DNA of 23,076 nt from DASPKW01 sp038244055 (lineage in GTDB: Bacteria; Planctomycetota; Phycisphaerae; Tepidisphaerales; Tepidisphaeraceae), in the NCBI GenBank assembly GCA_038244055.1, contig JBBRTW010000052.1, positions 1 through 23,076 of the forward strand, given 5' to 3'. Both the position numbers and the translations under genes were made by a program. This document shows positions 8,327-15,594 of this stretch, piece after piece; the first letter of the stretch is position 1; the number at the start of each line of letters is the position of its first letter. The notes below the pieces were generated by a model, which saw only the letters and a list, made by a program, of their open reading frames with translations, did no database searches and was not told the DNA's origin.

Positions 8327-9127
8327 ATGACCCGCCCAAGCCCTTTTCCCGGCATGGACCCGTGGCTCCAGTCATTCTGGGACAACGTGCACACCAAGTT
8401 CTGCACATACCTGAGCGATACGCTCAACGAGTTGTTGTCGCCCGGCCTGGTGGCGGTGACGCAGCAGCGCGTGTTCATCGAGAGCAGCGTTGCGGCCGAT
8501 CGCAGCGCCTACCCGGATGTGCATGTGATCCATCGGTCCGCCCCAGCGCTGGGTGGGTCCTCGCCCGCCGGTGCGGCGACGCTGGATGAGCCGATCGTGA
8601 TGGAGATGCCCGCCGACGCGTTCGAGCAGCCGTACATCGAGATCGTCGATGCACAGTCGGGCGGCACGGTCGTGACGGTGATCGAGATCGTGTCGCCGTC
8701 GAACAAGCGGGCGGGGGAGAGCCGCGACCTGTACGAGCAGAAGCAGGCGGAGGTGGTGGCGTCGGATGCGAACCTCGTCGAGGTGGACCTCATCCGCGGC
8801 TATCGCGGCGTGACGCTGGCGTGGCGTCGCTCGGCGTCGCCGGCGCTCGAGACGGCATACCACGCCTGCGCCCGCCGCGCCACCCGGCGGCTGGCGCTTG
8901 AGGTTTACCCGATCGGCCTGTGGCAGCGGCTTCCCTCCATCCGCATTCCGCTGCGCCCGGATGATGCCGACATCCGGCTCGACCTCCAGAGGATCCTCGA
9001 CGACACCTACCGCCGCGGGCGGCTCGGCGAATTGATCGATTACTCGCGCCCCGCGGAGCCACCGCTCGGTGATGCGGAAGCGCGGGGGGCGGCGGAGTTC
9101 ATTGCAGCGTGGCGGGCGGTCGGATGA
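8327..9127 (+). CDS. DUF4058 family protein
   Basis: A 266-residue cytoplasmic protein. It opens with the hallmark PSPFPGMDPWL (residues 4-14), which fixes the start. It also carries the conserved VIEIVSPSNK segment (about 118-127), followed by a Y/EQKQAEV helix and NLVEVDLIRG (149-158). Length and motif order match DUF4058, a family of unknown function frequent in planctomycetes, cyanobacteria and Chloroflexi. The Glu, Lys and Glu/Asp residues in the central motifs are reminiscent of nuclease-like folds, but that is only an impression. It has no operon partner: a possible pseudogene lies upstream on the other strand and an ATP-grasp gene converges from downstream with 11 bp between the stops. 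Confidence 0.9.
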   Translation: MTRPSPFPGMDPWLQSFWDNVHTKFCTYLSDTLNELLSPGLVAVTQQRVFIESSVAADRSAYPDVHVIHRSAPALGGSSPAGAATLDEPIVMEMPADAFEQPYIEIVDAQSGGTVVTVIEIVSPSNKRAGESRDLYEQKQAEVVASDANLVEVDLIRGYRGVTLAWRRSASPALETAYHACARRATRRLALEVYPIGLWQRLPSIRIPLRPDDADIRLDLQRILDDTYRRGRLGELIDYSRPAEPPLGDAEARGAAEFIAAWRAVG

Positions 9128-9138
9128 CACTCTGAGAT

Positions 9139-10308
9139 TCAGTGAATCAACTGCGGCGAATACTGCAACCCCAGGTTCAATATCTGCTGCAGCAGCGCTT
9201 CATACGAAACTCCCACCGAGGCGGCCGACTCCGCGAAATCTTCGCCCCGCGCCAGTTGCGGATTCGGGTTGGCCTCCAGCAGATAAACATCGCCCGAAGC
9301 CGTCATGCGGAAATCCAGGCGGGCGTAACCCGTCAACCCCAGGATGCGGTAGATCCGCTTGGAGAGGTGCGAGATCAGCTTGTCGTGCCCGGCCGGCAGG
9401 TCCGTCGCGGCGCGCGTGGTGATGCCATATTTAGCGCGATAGGCGAGATTCCATTTAACGCGCTCGGTCGCCATCAGCGGCATATCCACCGGCGCTTTAT
9501 CGGCCACCAGTTCCCACACCGGAAATGTCGAAAGTCGCAGGTTGCCGGTGACGCCAACGTACAACTCCCGGCCGGCGATGTACTGCTCGGCGATGGCGTA
9601 AGTGCCGACGGCATCGTGAATGTAGCGAACGCGCTCCCTGAGCTGATCGTCATCGTGGACGATCGAGGCCTGGGCGATGCCGACCGAGCCTTCGACGTTG
9701 ACCGATTTGACGATCAGCGGGAAGCCGAGTTTTTTTGGCCGGGCGATCCGCTTGCGGGTGGGAAAGACCGCGAAGGCCGGGACGTGGATGCGGTGATAGG
9801 CCATGATCTTCTTAGTCAGCGCCTTGTCCCGCGCCAAAGTCATCCCGCGCGGATTGCAGCCGGTATACGACTGATGGATCAGCTCCAGGTAGGAGACCAC
9901 ATGCTGATCGAACACGTGGTAATCGTGGAAGCCTTCGAGCAGGTTGAAGGCGAGCTGCGGCTTGAAGGAATCGACGGCCTGGCGGATGGCCCCCAGATCA
10001 TCCGAGACGCCGACCTTCAGCACTTCATGCCCCATCGTCTTGAGCGAATGGAAAACATTCAGCTCGGTGCGGTAAGGAGGCAGTTTCAAATCCGGCGCAT
10101 CGAGGTCCAGATCGGGCGTGTCATCGGGAAACGACAGCGCCTTGTCCATCAGCAGCATCACCCGCAGAGGCTTCTTGACGGGGAAGGGCGATTTGGGCTT
10201 GCGCCGGCGCGGCGATTTGCGACTGGCCGGCGCGTGGGCCGGCGACGGCGCGGCGGCCGGGGGTGTCGCGGCGGGCGGAGGGGCAATGTGTTCGTGCTCG
10301 GTCGTCAT
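9139..10308 (-). CDS. ATP-grasp ligase, D-alanine--D-alanine ligase-like
   Basis: A 389-residue protein from the ATG at 10308; the frame continues upstream only through repeat DNA. Residues 1-46 are a Pro/Ala then Arg/Lys-rich tail unlike cell-wall Ddl. The pre-ATP-grasp domain begins at KKPLRVMLLMDKA (45-57). ATP-grasp signatures follow: FPLIVKSVNVEGSVGI (196-211), AEQYIAGRELYVGV (240-253) and YARLDFRMTASGDVYLLEANPNPQ (328-351), which supply the nucleotide- and Mg-binding Lys, Glu, Asp and Asn. Such enzymes join a carboxylate to an amine with ATP. It is probably not the housekeeping Ddl, because of the basic tail and because its neighbour is a zinc metallopeptidase. The substrate is likely a peptide or amino acid but is unknown. 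The gap to the peptidase gene is 179 bp and filled with heptamer repeats. Confidence 0.82.
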   Translation of the reverse strand: MTTEHEHIAPPPAATPPAAAPSPAHAPASRKSPRRRKPKSPFPVKKPLRVMLLMDKALSFPDDTPDLDLDAPDLKLPPYRTELNVFHSLKTMGHEVLKVGVSDDLGAIRQAVDSFKPQLAFNLLEGFHDYHVFDQHVVSYLELIHQSYTGCNPRGMTLARDKALTKKIMAYHRIHVPAFAVFPTRKRIARPKKLGFPLIVKSVNVEGSVGIAQASIVHDDDQLRERVRYIHDAVGTYAIAEQYIAGRELYVGVTGNLRLSTFPVWELVADKAPVDMPLMATERVKWNLAYRAKYGITTRAATDLPAGHDKLISHLSKRIYRILGLTGYARLDFRMTASGDVYLLEANPNPQLARGEDFAESAASVGVSYEALLQQILNLGLQYSPQLIH

Positions 10309-10361
10309 GCGCGCTCGGTTCGTCCCCACCATCTTCCCACGAATCGTAAATCGAGCAACGG

Positions 10362-10482
10362 CGCCGCTGCGCGATGTCAAATGCTCGCCGCTGCGCGATG
10401 TCAAATGTTCAAAGTCAAATGTCAAATGTCCGGATGCATGCGCTGCCTTCTTACTTTTGACATTTGCCTTTTGACATTTGAC
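10362..10482 (+). repeat. Heptamer array, GTCAAAT family, in inverted arms plus a 22-bp direct repeat
   Basis: A perfect 22-bp direct repeat (10362-10383 and 10386-10407) begins CGCCGCTGCGCGATG and ends with GTCAAATG. It runs into heptamers at 10400-10427 (GTCAAAT, GTTCAAA, GTCAAAT, GTCAAAT). The opposite orientation follows at about 10451-10484 (GTCAAAT, GTCAAAA, GGCAAAT, GTCAAAA on the minus strand). A 13-bp perfect stem joins 10414-10426 with 10470-10482 across a loop of about 43 bases. The element fills the gap between the metallopeptidase and ATP-grasp genes. Confidence 0.8.
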
Positions 10483-10487
10483 ATGGT

Positions 10488-11528
10488 TCAAAGCGCCAGC
10501 CGATGGTGTCCCGAGTGGAGATAGTTCATGGTCTGCACCGTGATCATGACGATGCTTTCGAGCGTGGTGAGCTCGGAGCTGGTTCGCAGGCGCAGTTTCA
10601 ATTCGCGACATCGTCTAATGATATCGTCCAGAACCTTGTCGATTGTGTACTGGTATTCACCGGTCCAGCGCGCCACCAGTCGGCGCAGGTCCGGCTTGAT
10701 CTCCCGCAGGAAGCGCCCGGCCGGCTTGCGCTTGCGATGCCGGGCCTCGTTGGAAAACAGGCGCAGCAGGTCCGCATCGTAGAAATGAATCCGCGTGACC
10801 GCGTAGAAAGCGCGCTTCTGCTCGTAATGGTCCCGCAGGGTCTGCGTGAGATTTTTGAGCGGATCGATGTGCTTGCGCGAAGTGACGGCCGGCTTCTGCC
10901 CGGCGATTTCGCGCATCACTTCATCCACATATTCCAGCTTCTTCAGCGCCGGCCAATCCTTGTACTCCACGCGCCAGTGCGAGTTGGGCTTGAGCCACAC
11001 CGCAAACGTCTCGGCGAAATCCTCCGAGGGATGCGACTGCGCGTACCACATGTCGAAATGCACGACGAAACTCCGCGAGTAGGGCTTGGGCGCATAATAC
11101 TTGGGATAGGGCGCTGCGCCGGATCCGAAGAGCTCCTGCCATTTCTTCCGGTAGTGCAGCCGGTACGCGTTCTCCAGGGTGTGGCCCGTTTCATGCCGCA
11201 GAATCCGCATGCACTGCCGCTCGCCCCAGCCCTCGGCCTCCAGCATCATCCGCTTTTCCAGCCGCGCCAGCCGGCGATGGGCCAGATAAAACGGAATCGC
11301 GATCCCCGGATAACCATCCGGGCTGAACCACTCCGAAGAGAGCCAGAAGTGCGGCCGAAAGGAGAGGTCGCGGGCCGCCAGTTCGCGGTAGAGGCGCTCG
11401 ATGCGCGGTTGAAGGATCGTCGCTTCCAGGTGGAGGTCCAGATCGCAGAAACGGCGATCCAGCAGCGCCTCATCGGTCAGGGCGGGATCATCGAGGTCCG
11501 CGGAAGTGAGCTTGCGGCGACGGGGCAC
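10488..11528 (-). CDS. Putative zinc metallopeptidase (HETGH), ATP-grasp partner
   Basis: A 346-residue soluble protein with no signal peptide. The zinc site is RILRHETGH (His112, Glu113, His116), followed by HPSEDFAETFAVWL, in which Glu173 or His166 is a likely third ligand. Other conserved-looking blocks are the N-terminal DRRFCDLDLHLE, SSEWFSPDGYPGIAIPFYLAH (63-83) and YPKYYAPKPYSRSF. The product matches my memory of a family annotated only as putative zinc-binding metallopeptidase, often found beside ATP-grasp ligases as here. Substrate and role are unknown; a protease acting on a ligase-made peptide is one idea. The start is GTG at 11528, because the nearest ATG (11530) is out of frame. 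A TAGAAA box lies 6 bases upstream of the GTG. Confidence 0.8.
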   Translation of the reverse strand: MPRRRKLTSADLDDPALTDEALLDRRFCDLDLHLEATILQPRIERLYRELAARDLSFRPHFWLSSEWFSPDGYPGIAIPFYLAHRRLARLEKRMMLEAEGWGERQCMRILRHETGHTLENAYRLHYRKKWQELFGSGAAPYPKYYAPKPYSRSFVVHFDMWYAQSHPSEDFAETFAVWLKPNSHWRVEYKDWPALKKLEYVDEVMREIAGQKPAVTSRKHIDPLKNLTQTLRDHYEQKRAFYAVTRIHFYDADLLRLFSNEARHRKRKPAGRFLREIKPDLRRLVARWTGEYQYTIDKVLDDIIRRCRELKLRLRTSSELTTLESIVMITVQTMNYLHSGHHRLAL

Positions 11529-11534
11529 ATCGCG

Positions 11535-11540
11535 TTTCTA
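11535..11540 (-). promoter_or_regulatory. -10-like box before the metallopeptidase GTG
   Basis: TAGAAA on the minus strand lies 6 bases before the GTG start, the same distance as at 8327 and 17797. No -35 element is evident and there is no ribosome-binding site. Confidence 0.3.
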
Positions 11541-11608
11541 CCGCGACAGACGGCCGGGGCCAAGGCGCAGGCGATTTATCGCGGCAATTCTGTCGATTCG
11601 CCTTGGAG

Positions 11609-11628
11609 AAAACGAAAAACGAAAAACT
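11609..11628 (+). repeat. Heptamer array, AAAAACG family
   Basis: AAAACG, AAAAACG and AAAAACT follow one another, with the C falling every 7 bases (11613, 11620, 11627). It lies in the 160-bp gap between the metallopeptidase start and the DUF1801 gene stop. It is short, and I see no inverted partner. Confidence 0.55.
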
Positions 11629-11688
11629 TAAAGAAGGGAGGGTCGGCTTTTGCTTGGGGATTTTGGCGCCGCGGGCATTACGACAGTG

Positions 11689-12303
11689 TTATTTGCGTTT
11701 GGACGGGGCCTTTTTGGCCGATTTTTTCAGCCTTTTGGCTGCGGCAGAAGCTTTGGGGGCTTTGGCCGCTTTGGCTGGGCTGGCGGCTCTTGCGGCTTTG
11801 GCGGGCTTGGACTTGCTGGTTGCGGCGGCGGCCTTTCTCTCCTCGTTCAGCGCCATCGCCGCCCGATACTGTTTCAGGTAGGCCTGAACCGGCACCCGCC
11901 GGATGGCCTCGCCGATCAAATCCAGCGGCAGGTCCTCCACTTTCTTGAAGCGGATGCACGATTTGCCCATGTCCATCTTCTTGCCGGTCTTGGCCCACTC
12001 CCGCCGCAGCCAGGAATCGGGCTGGTCGTTGCAGGAGGTGTATTCGCACATCATGTAGAGCGACATGCCGTTCTTCTGCGATGCCAGGGCCGCGAAGTTC
12101 AGCGGCTTGCTCGGGTCGCAGTGGTATCCCTGCGGAAAGATCCGGTGCGGCACGAAGTACCCGATCATGCCGTACTGCATCCCTTCCTCGTAATCCTTGT
12201 CGAGGTTTTTAAGAATGACCTCGCGAACGGTCTGGATGGCCGCGCGGCGGTCGGGGGGAAGTTCGGCCAGATACGCTTCGACGGTGGCGGCTTTGGATTG
12301 CAT
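11689..12303 (-). CDS. DUF1801 domain protein with a histone-H1-like basic tail
   Basis: A 204-residue protein. Residues 1-150 fit the DUF1801 fold family (YdhG-like): AYLAELPPDRRAAIQTVREV at 10-29, then GMQYGMIGYFVPH, MSLYMMCEY, and GKSCIRFKKVEDLP near 113-126. Residues 155-204 are almost only Lys, Ala, Ser and Pro (SKSKPAKAARAASPAKAAKA style), resembling histone H1 or HU tails that bind DNA or RNA without sequence preference. The DUF1801 fold itself has no firmly known reaction. The gene is divergent from nnrD with 162 bp between starts. A TTGCAT-N16-TAAAAC promoter ends 9 bases before the ATG. Confidence 0.85.
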   Translation of the reverse strand: MQSKAATVEAYLAELPPDRRAAIQTVREVILKNLDKDYEEGMQYGMIGYFVPHRIFPQGYHCDPSKPLNFAALASQKNGMSLYMMCEYTSCNDQPDSWLRREWAKTGKKMDMGKSCIRFKKVEDLPLDLIGEAIRRVPVQAYLKQYRAAMALNEERKAAAATSKSKPAKAARAASPAKAAKAPKASAAAKRLKKSAKKAPSKRK

Positions 12304-12312
12304 GGTGGCGTA

Positions 12313-12340
12313 GTTTTACCGATGCGGGCGCGGGATGCAA
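12313..12340 (-). promoter_or_regulatory. Putative promoter of the DUF1801 gene
   Basis: Minus strand TTGCAT (12340-12335), spacer 16, TAAAAC (12318-12313). The start codon follows 9 bases after the -10 element, which predicts a leader of only a few bases. Confidence 0.35.
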
Positions 12341-12448
12341 TTCGATTTGGAAGCGCGATCTTCCTCGAAAAATCTTCCCGTTGCCTTCATCGCACGCGGA
12401 TGCCTGGTATGCTCATCGCGATCGCTTCCTTCTCATCATCGTATTCAG

Positions 12449-12454
12449 TATAAA
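12449..12454 (+). promoter_or_regulatory. Putative -10 element of nnrD
   Basis: TATAAA lies 11 bases before the ATG at 12466. The -35 region (TTCCTT around 12426) is weak. No clear Shine-Dalgarno sequence lies between them. Confidence 0.35.
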
Positions 12455-12465
12455 GGCCATTCATC

Positions 12466-13359
12466 ATGGACACCGCACCCATCGAGCGCATCTCCCGTCC
12501 CGCCTCATTGCCCGATCGTCCCGCACAGGGCCATAAGGGCACCTTCGGCCGGGTCCTGATCATCGGCGGGCACGAGGAGATGATCGGCGCGCCGGTGCTG
12601 GCGGGGATGGCGGCGCTGCGCCTGGGCGCTGGGCTGGTGCAGATCGTCGTACCGAGATCGATTCTCCCGGCCGCCCTTACCATCTGCCCTGAGTTGATCG
12701 GCCTGGGGCTGTCGGGCGATGTGAAACTGGACATTCCGCGGATCGCCGAAGCCGCGGAAGCCGCTGATGCGATTGTCATCGGCCCGGGCCTGGGCAAGAG
12801 CGACTCGGCCCGGGGTATGCTCAAGACAGTTGTCGGTTTGTACAAGCCGATCGTGATTGATGCCGATGGACTGAACCTGCTGGCCGCCCTGAAGCGCTGG
12901 CCGGGCGCGACGTTTCACGCCAAGGCCGTCCTGACACCCCATCCGATGGAGATGCGGCGGCTGTCGATGCTTCTCCCCCCGGCCGATGTCGGCGGATGGG
13001 CCAGCGGTGGGAAGATCCCGGGCGACGAGGCCGCGCGCGAGTCGATCGCGATGCTGGCCGCCCGCACCTTTGGCCAGACGATCATCCTCAAAGGGCACCA
13101 GTCGGTGGTTACCGATGGAATCAAACTATATGTCAATCATACCGGCGATTCGACACTCGCCAAGGCCGGCAGCGGCGATATTTTGAGCGGGATGATCGGC
13201 TGCCTGCTGGCGCAGGGGCTGGAGCCTTTCGCGGCCGCGACGCTGGGCGCTCATCTGCATGGCCGGGCCGGCGAACTGGCGGGCGCGAAGTTCGGGCAGA
13301 GAAGCGCGCTGGGGCGGGAAGTGATTGGAGAGATCGGGGAGGCGATCAAGGGAGTCTGA
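12466..13359 (+). CDS. nnrD: ADP-dependent (S)-NAD(P)H-hydrate dehydratase
   Basis: Repairs hydrated NADH/NADPH to the normal cofactor using ADP (or ATP), in the cytoplasm. The 297 residues match the ribokinase-like C-terminal half of bifunctional YjeF/Nnr; the epimerase half (NnrE) is not fused and not visible nearby. Motifs in order: HKGTFGRVLIIGG (23-35), VIGPGLG (104-110), DADGLN (132-137), LTPHPMEM (156-163) and HTGDSTLAKAGSGDILSGMIG (225-245) with the catalytic Asp238. The usual TPHPGEM appears as TPHPMEM, a small substitution at a conserved Gly. It has its own promoter candidate and converges with the transporter gene downstream. Confidence 0.93.
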   Translation: MDTAPIERISRPASLPDRPAQGHKGTFGRVLIIGGHEEMIGAPVLAGMAALRLGAGLVQIVVPRSILPAALTICPELIGLGLSGDVKLDIPRIAEAAEAADAIVIGPGLGKSDSARGMLKTVVGLYKPIVIDADGLNLLAALKRWPGATFHAKAVLTPHPMEMRRLSMLLPPADVGGWASGGKIPGDEAARESIAMLAARTFGQTIILKGHQSVVTDGIKLYVNHTGDSTLAKAGSGDILSGMIGCLLAQGLEPFAAATLGAHLHGRAGELAGAKFGQRSALGREVIGEIGEAIKGV

Positions 13360-13367
13360 AGCTCCCT
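13349..13367. terminator. Small hairpin across the nnrD stop codon
   Basis: AGGGAG (13349-13354) and CTCCCT (13362-13367) with a 7-base loop overlap the TGA. The following CTTCTG is a poor T-run, so termination activity is uncertain. The rest of the 93-bp gap to the converging transporter gene shows only a 5-bp GGGCC/GGCCC inverted repeat. Confidence 0.25.
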
Positions 13368-13452
13368 CTTCTGAGCGCGGTCTGGAAATCCATGCACGAG
13401 GCGGGCCAGATAAATCGACAGGCCCAGTATAGGAGAGGGGACCAGACAGCCT

Positions 13453-14439
13453 TCACCCATTCCAAGAAATCAACCCGACGCCGACCACCGCCACCGCCGC
13501 CGCGATCGCCACGCCCCAGCCGATCCGCACGCGATAGCGAATCGCCACCATCGGAATCACCAGCAGCGTGCTGGTGGACATCAGCGTGCTCACCAGCCCG
13601 GCCGAGGCGAGTTTGAGCGCCCCGACATAACACAACATCCCCAGCAGCGGCCCGCAGGTCGTCCCCAGCGCCACGCGCCTGAGGATCGCGCGATTGCGCA
13701 GGTGGGCGAGGATCTTTTTGCACGAACCGGTGAGCAGGGGGGCGATCCAGAGAAGGCAACCGGCGCTGCTGACGCGGATGATGGTGCCGATGATCGGATC
13801 CAGTGGGCGGGCTGGATCGATGTTGAAGGCGAGTCGGCCGGTGACGGACCCCACGCCGATGCAGATGGCGGCGAGCAGGCCGCAGATCAGGCCCGAGGCG
13901 GTGACCGCGCCGGGTTCGGTGGTTGCGGCGGGTTCGGCCTGCGGCGATGAATCGCCGTGGTCCAATGGCGCGGCCGGGCGCGCGGTGGCGGCGTAGGCGA
14001 TGGCCGCGATGACCAGCCCCGCGCCCGCCAGCGCCCATCCGCCCAATGCCTCATCCAACCAGATTCGCGCGATGATCAGGGCCGCCACCGGGCAGAGCGT
14101 GTTCATTTTCACCGCCCGCCGCGGGCCGAGTTTGACCAGCGCTTCGTAGAAGAGAAGATCGCCCAGCACCAGGCCGGCCGCGCCGGAGATAATCATCCAC
14201 ATCCACTGCGCCCCGCTCGGCATGGCCGGGCGATAGTCGGTGAAACCGTAAACCACGCCCGCGTACAACGGCAGCACGATCAGGAGCAGCGCCGCCGATG
14301 CGAGAAGAATCCGGATCAGGCATGTGTTGATGGAGCCGATGCGCCGGCCGACGCTGGCCATGACCATCGAGGAGACGGCCCAGAAGGTCGCGGTGCAGAG
14401 CGAGAGCGCGATACCGGCGGTGTGGCCGATGCTCGACAT
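13453..14439 (-). CDS. EamA/DMT-family membrane transporter
   Basis: A 328-residue integral membrane protein with about ten hydrophobic helices in two halves (about 5-155 and 180-326), as in the drug/metabolite transporter superfamily. A cytoplasmic Pro/Ala-rich linker of about 25 residues joins them (155-180). Recognisable EamA features include the first helix with ALSLCTATFWAVSSMV, GDLLFYEALVKLGPRRAVKMNTLCPV in the first half (the end of EamA repeat 1), and LLGMLCYVGALKLASAGLVSTLMSTSTLLVIPMVA in the second. The substrate of such exporters or importers cannot be predicted. The gene stands alone, divergent from the DUF1080 gene. Its upstream region carries the CACGAAGGT repeat 20 bases from the start codon, and no ribosome-binding site is obvious. 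Confidence 0.9.
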   Translation of the reverse strand: MSSIGHTAGIALSLCTATFWAVSSMVMASVGRRIGSINTCLIRILLASAALLLIVLPLYAGVVYGFTDYRPAMPSGAQWMWMIISGAAGLVLGDLLFYEALVKLGPRRAVKMNTLCPVAALIIARIWLDEALGGWALAGAGLVIAAIAYAATARPAAPLDHGDSSPQAEPAATTEPGAVTASGLICGLLAAICIGVGSVTGRLAFNIDPARPLDPIIGTIIRVSSAGCLLWIAPLLTGSCKKILAHLRNRAILRRVALGTTCGPLLGMLCYVGALKLASAGLVSTLMSTSTLLVIPMVAIRYRVRIGWGVAIAAAVAVVGVGLISWNG

Positions 14440-14459
14440 GAACGATTCCGGGATTGAAC

Positions 14460-14484
14460 CACGAAGGTCACGAAGGTCACGAAG
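14460..14484 (+). repeat. 9-bp tandem repeat CACGAAGGT
   Basis: Two perfect copies (14460-14468, 14469-14477) and a 7-base partial third copy (14478-14484), 20 bases upstream of the transporter start. The period here is 9, unlike the heptamer arrays elsewhere in the window. Confidence 0.75.
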
Positions 14485-14541
14485 AGAGAGGGCGATACGA
14501 TACGGAGGATTGGTCGATCCGCAATGGGGGGGAGGAGGGTA

Positions 14542-14590
14542 GGGTTCAGGGTTCAGGGTTCAGGGTTCAGGGTGTAGGGTGTAGGGTGTA
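14542..14590 (+). repeat. Heptamer array, 4x GGGTTCA then 3x GGGTGTA
   Basis: Seven exact heptamers in a row: GGGTTCA at 14542, 14549, 14556 and 14563, then GGGTGTA at 14570, 14577 and 14584. There is one sharp switch of unit type. G-tracts with 4-base loops fit the G-quadruplex pattern on the plus strand. This is one arm of an inverted pair with 14685-14715, and a G-rich run (14525-14540) precedes it. The whole 389-bp gap 14440-14828 between divergent genes holds repeats and a palindrome but no gene. Confidence 0.92.
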
Positions 14591-14593
14591 GGC

Positions 14594-14612
14594 TTGACGA
14601 ATCACGCGTCAA
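14594..14612. promoter_or_regulatory. Inverted repeat TTGACG...CGTCAA
   Basis: Perfect 6-bp arms with a 7-base spacer lie immediately after the heptamer array, about 215 bp upstream of the DUF1080 start. It could be an operator, or the TTGACG could serve as a -35 element. No clear -10 partner is seen. Confidence 0.3.
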
Positions 14613-14684
14613 CTCAGTTGGAATGGCTTCTGTCGCATTGGACACTGCGAGGCATATCGCTCGGGTACTTTTCCTCCGCGTATT

Positions 14685-14715
14685 CCCTACACCCTATACC
14701 CTCCACCCTATACCC
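14685..14715 (-). repeat. Heptamer array, GGGTATA/GGGTGTA family, opposite strand
   Basis: Plus-strand reading: CCCTACA, CCCTATA, CCCTCCA, CCCTATA, CCC. On the minus strand this is GGGTATA/GGGTGTA-type repeat with five G-tracts. It faces the array at 14542-14590 across about 94 bases. Confidence 0.85.
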
Positions 14716-14828
14716 TCATCAAACATGCGAAAGGTGCGATCATTTGCCAGGCCCTTCAACGTTTGCGCATCGGCCGCGTTCTTTGTACGGAGAGGCTATT
14801 TCTTCGCATTCATCAACCAGGAGCTTTC

Positions 14829-15560
14829 ATGTTCAAGCGTTTGTTGGCATCGGTGGTCGCGCTGGCATTGGGCGGGTCGTTCGCTTCAGCGCAGGAAGTC
14901 GCGGTGGGGGCGGCCAATCTGGTCGGGAAGGATTTGTCGGGCTGGAAGCTCAAGAACGAGAAGGCCAGCCATTGGAAGGTGGCCGGCAGCGTCAAGATGA
15001 GCGAGGCGAAGAACAAGGAACTCGAACCGGCCGGCGAGCCGGGCGATGTTCCGCTTCTGGTGAACGATCTCAAGGAGAAGGAACACGGCTGCGATGTCTT
15101 CACCACCAAGGATTTCGGAAGCTGCGAAGTCCATGTGGAATTCATGGTGCCCAAGGGCTCCAACTCCGGCGTCTATCTCCAGGGCCGCTACGAGGTGCAA
15201 ATTCTCGATTCCTTCGGCAAAGGCGCGCAGAACAAACCCGGCAAGGGCGATCTCGGCGGCATTTACAATACCAAAGAACCCATCGCCGAGACCTACGAGC
15301 CCAAAGCGCCGGGCGAGTGGCAGTCCATGGACATCATTTTCGAAGCCCCGCGCTTCGATGCCGATGGCAAGAAGGTCTCCAACGCCAAGTTCCTTAGCGT
15401 GAAGCTCAATGGCAAGGAAATCCAGAAAGATGTCGAAGCCCCCGCCCCCACCGGCGGCCAACTCTCCAACAAGGAAGCGACGCAAGGCCCGCTGATGTTC
15501 CAGGGCGATCACGGCCCGGTGGCGATTCGGAATGTGCGCGTGAAGGAAGTGGGACAGTAG
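14829..15560 (+). CDS. Exported DUF1080 protein (3-keto-disaccharide hydrolase family)
   Basis: A 243-residue protein with a signal peptide (about 1-22, ending ASAQE), so it acts in the periplasm or outside the cell. The ATG at 14829 has an AGGAG site 5 bases upstream; upstream in-frame codons lack this. The DUF1080 jelly-roll runs from about 30 to 240: LSGWK at 36-40, DFGSCEVHVEFMVPKGSNSGVYLQGRYEVQILDS at about 95-128, then GAIYN-like GGIYNTKEP, GEWQSMDI, and QGDHGPVAIRNVRVK at the end. Characterised members of the family hydrolyse 3-keto-glycosides; activity here is inferred. A neighbouring isomerase-like TIM barrel (converging, 15705-16556) fits sugar processing. Confidence 0.9.
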   Translation: MFKRLLASVVALALGGSFASAQEVAVGAANLVGKDLSGWKLKNEKASHWKVAGSVKMSEAKNKELEPAGEPGDVPLLVNDLKEKEHGCDVFTTKDFGSCEVHVEFMVPKGSNSGVYLQGRYEVQILDSFGKGAQNKPGKGDLGGIYNTKEPIAETYEPKAPGEWQSMDIIFEAPRFDADGKKVSNAKFLSVKLNGKEIQKDVEAPAPTGGQLSNKEATQGPLMFQGDHGPVAIRNVRVKEVGQ

Positions 15561-15594
15561 GCGGCGATGCGGGGCGTATTGAGCAGTGTTGAAA

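Noticed and set aside
9128..9138. Terminator between DUF4058 and the ATP-grasp gene
   Set aside because: Only a 5-bp GATTC/GAATC inverted repeat with a 3-base loop is present near the two stops, too weak to call.
10362..10482. CRISPR-like array
   Set aside because: Repeats are 7 or 22 bp with no regular unique spacers, and no cas genes are present.
9142..10524. Plus-strand open frame of 460 codons opposite the ATP-grasp gene
   Set aside because: It is the antisense shadow of a gene with intact ATP-grasp motifs and runs into repeat DNA.
10503..11948. Plus-strand open frame of 481 codons
   Set aside because: It crosses two real minus-strand genes and the heptamer gap; no motif.
14440..14460. 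tRNA T-arm-like GGTTCAATCC on the minus strand
   Set aside because: The flanking bases do not form the T stem and no acceptor or anticodon arm follows.
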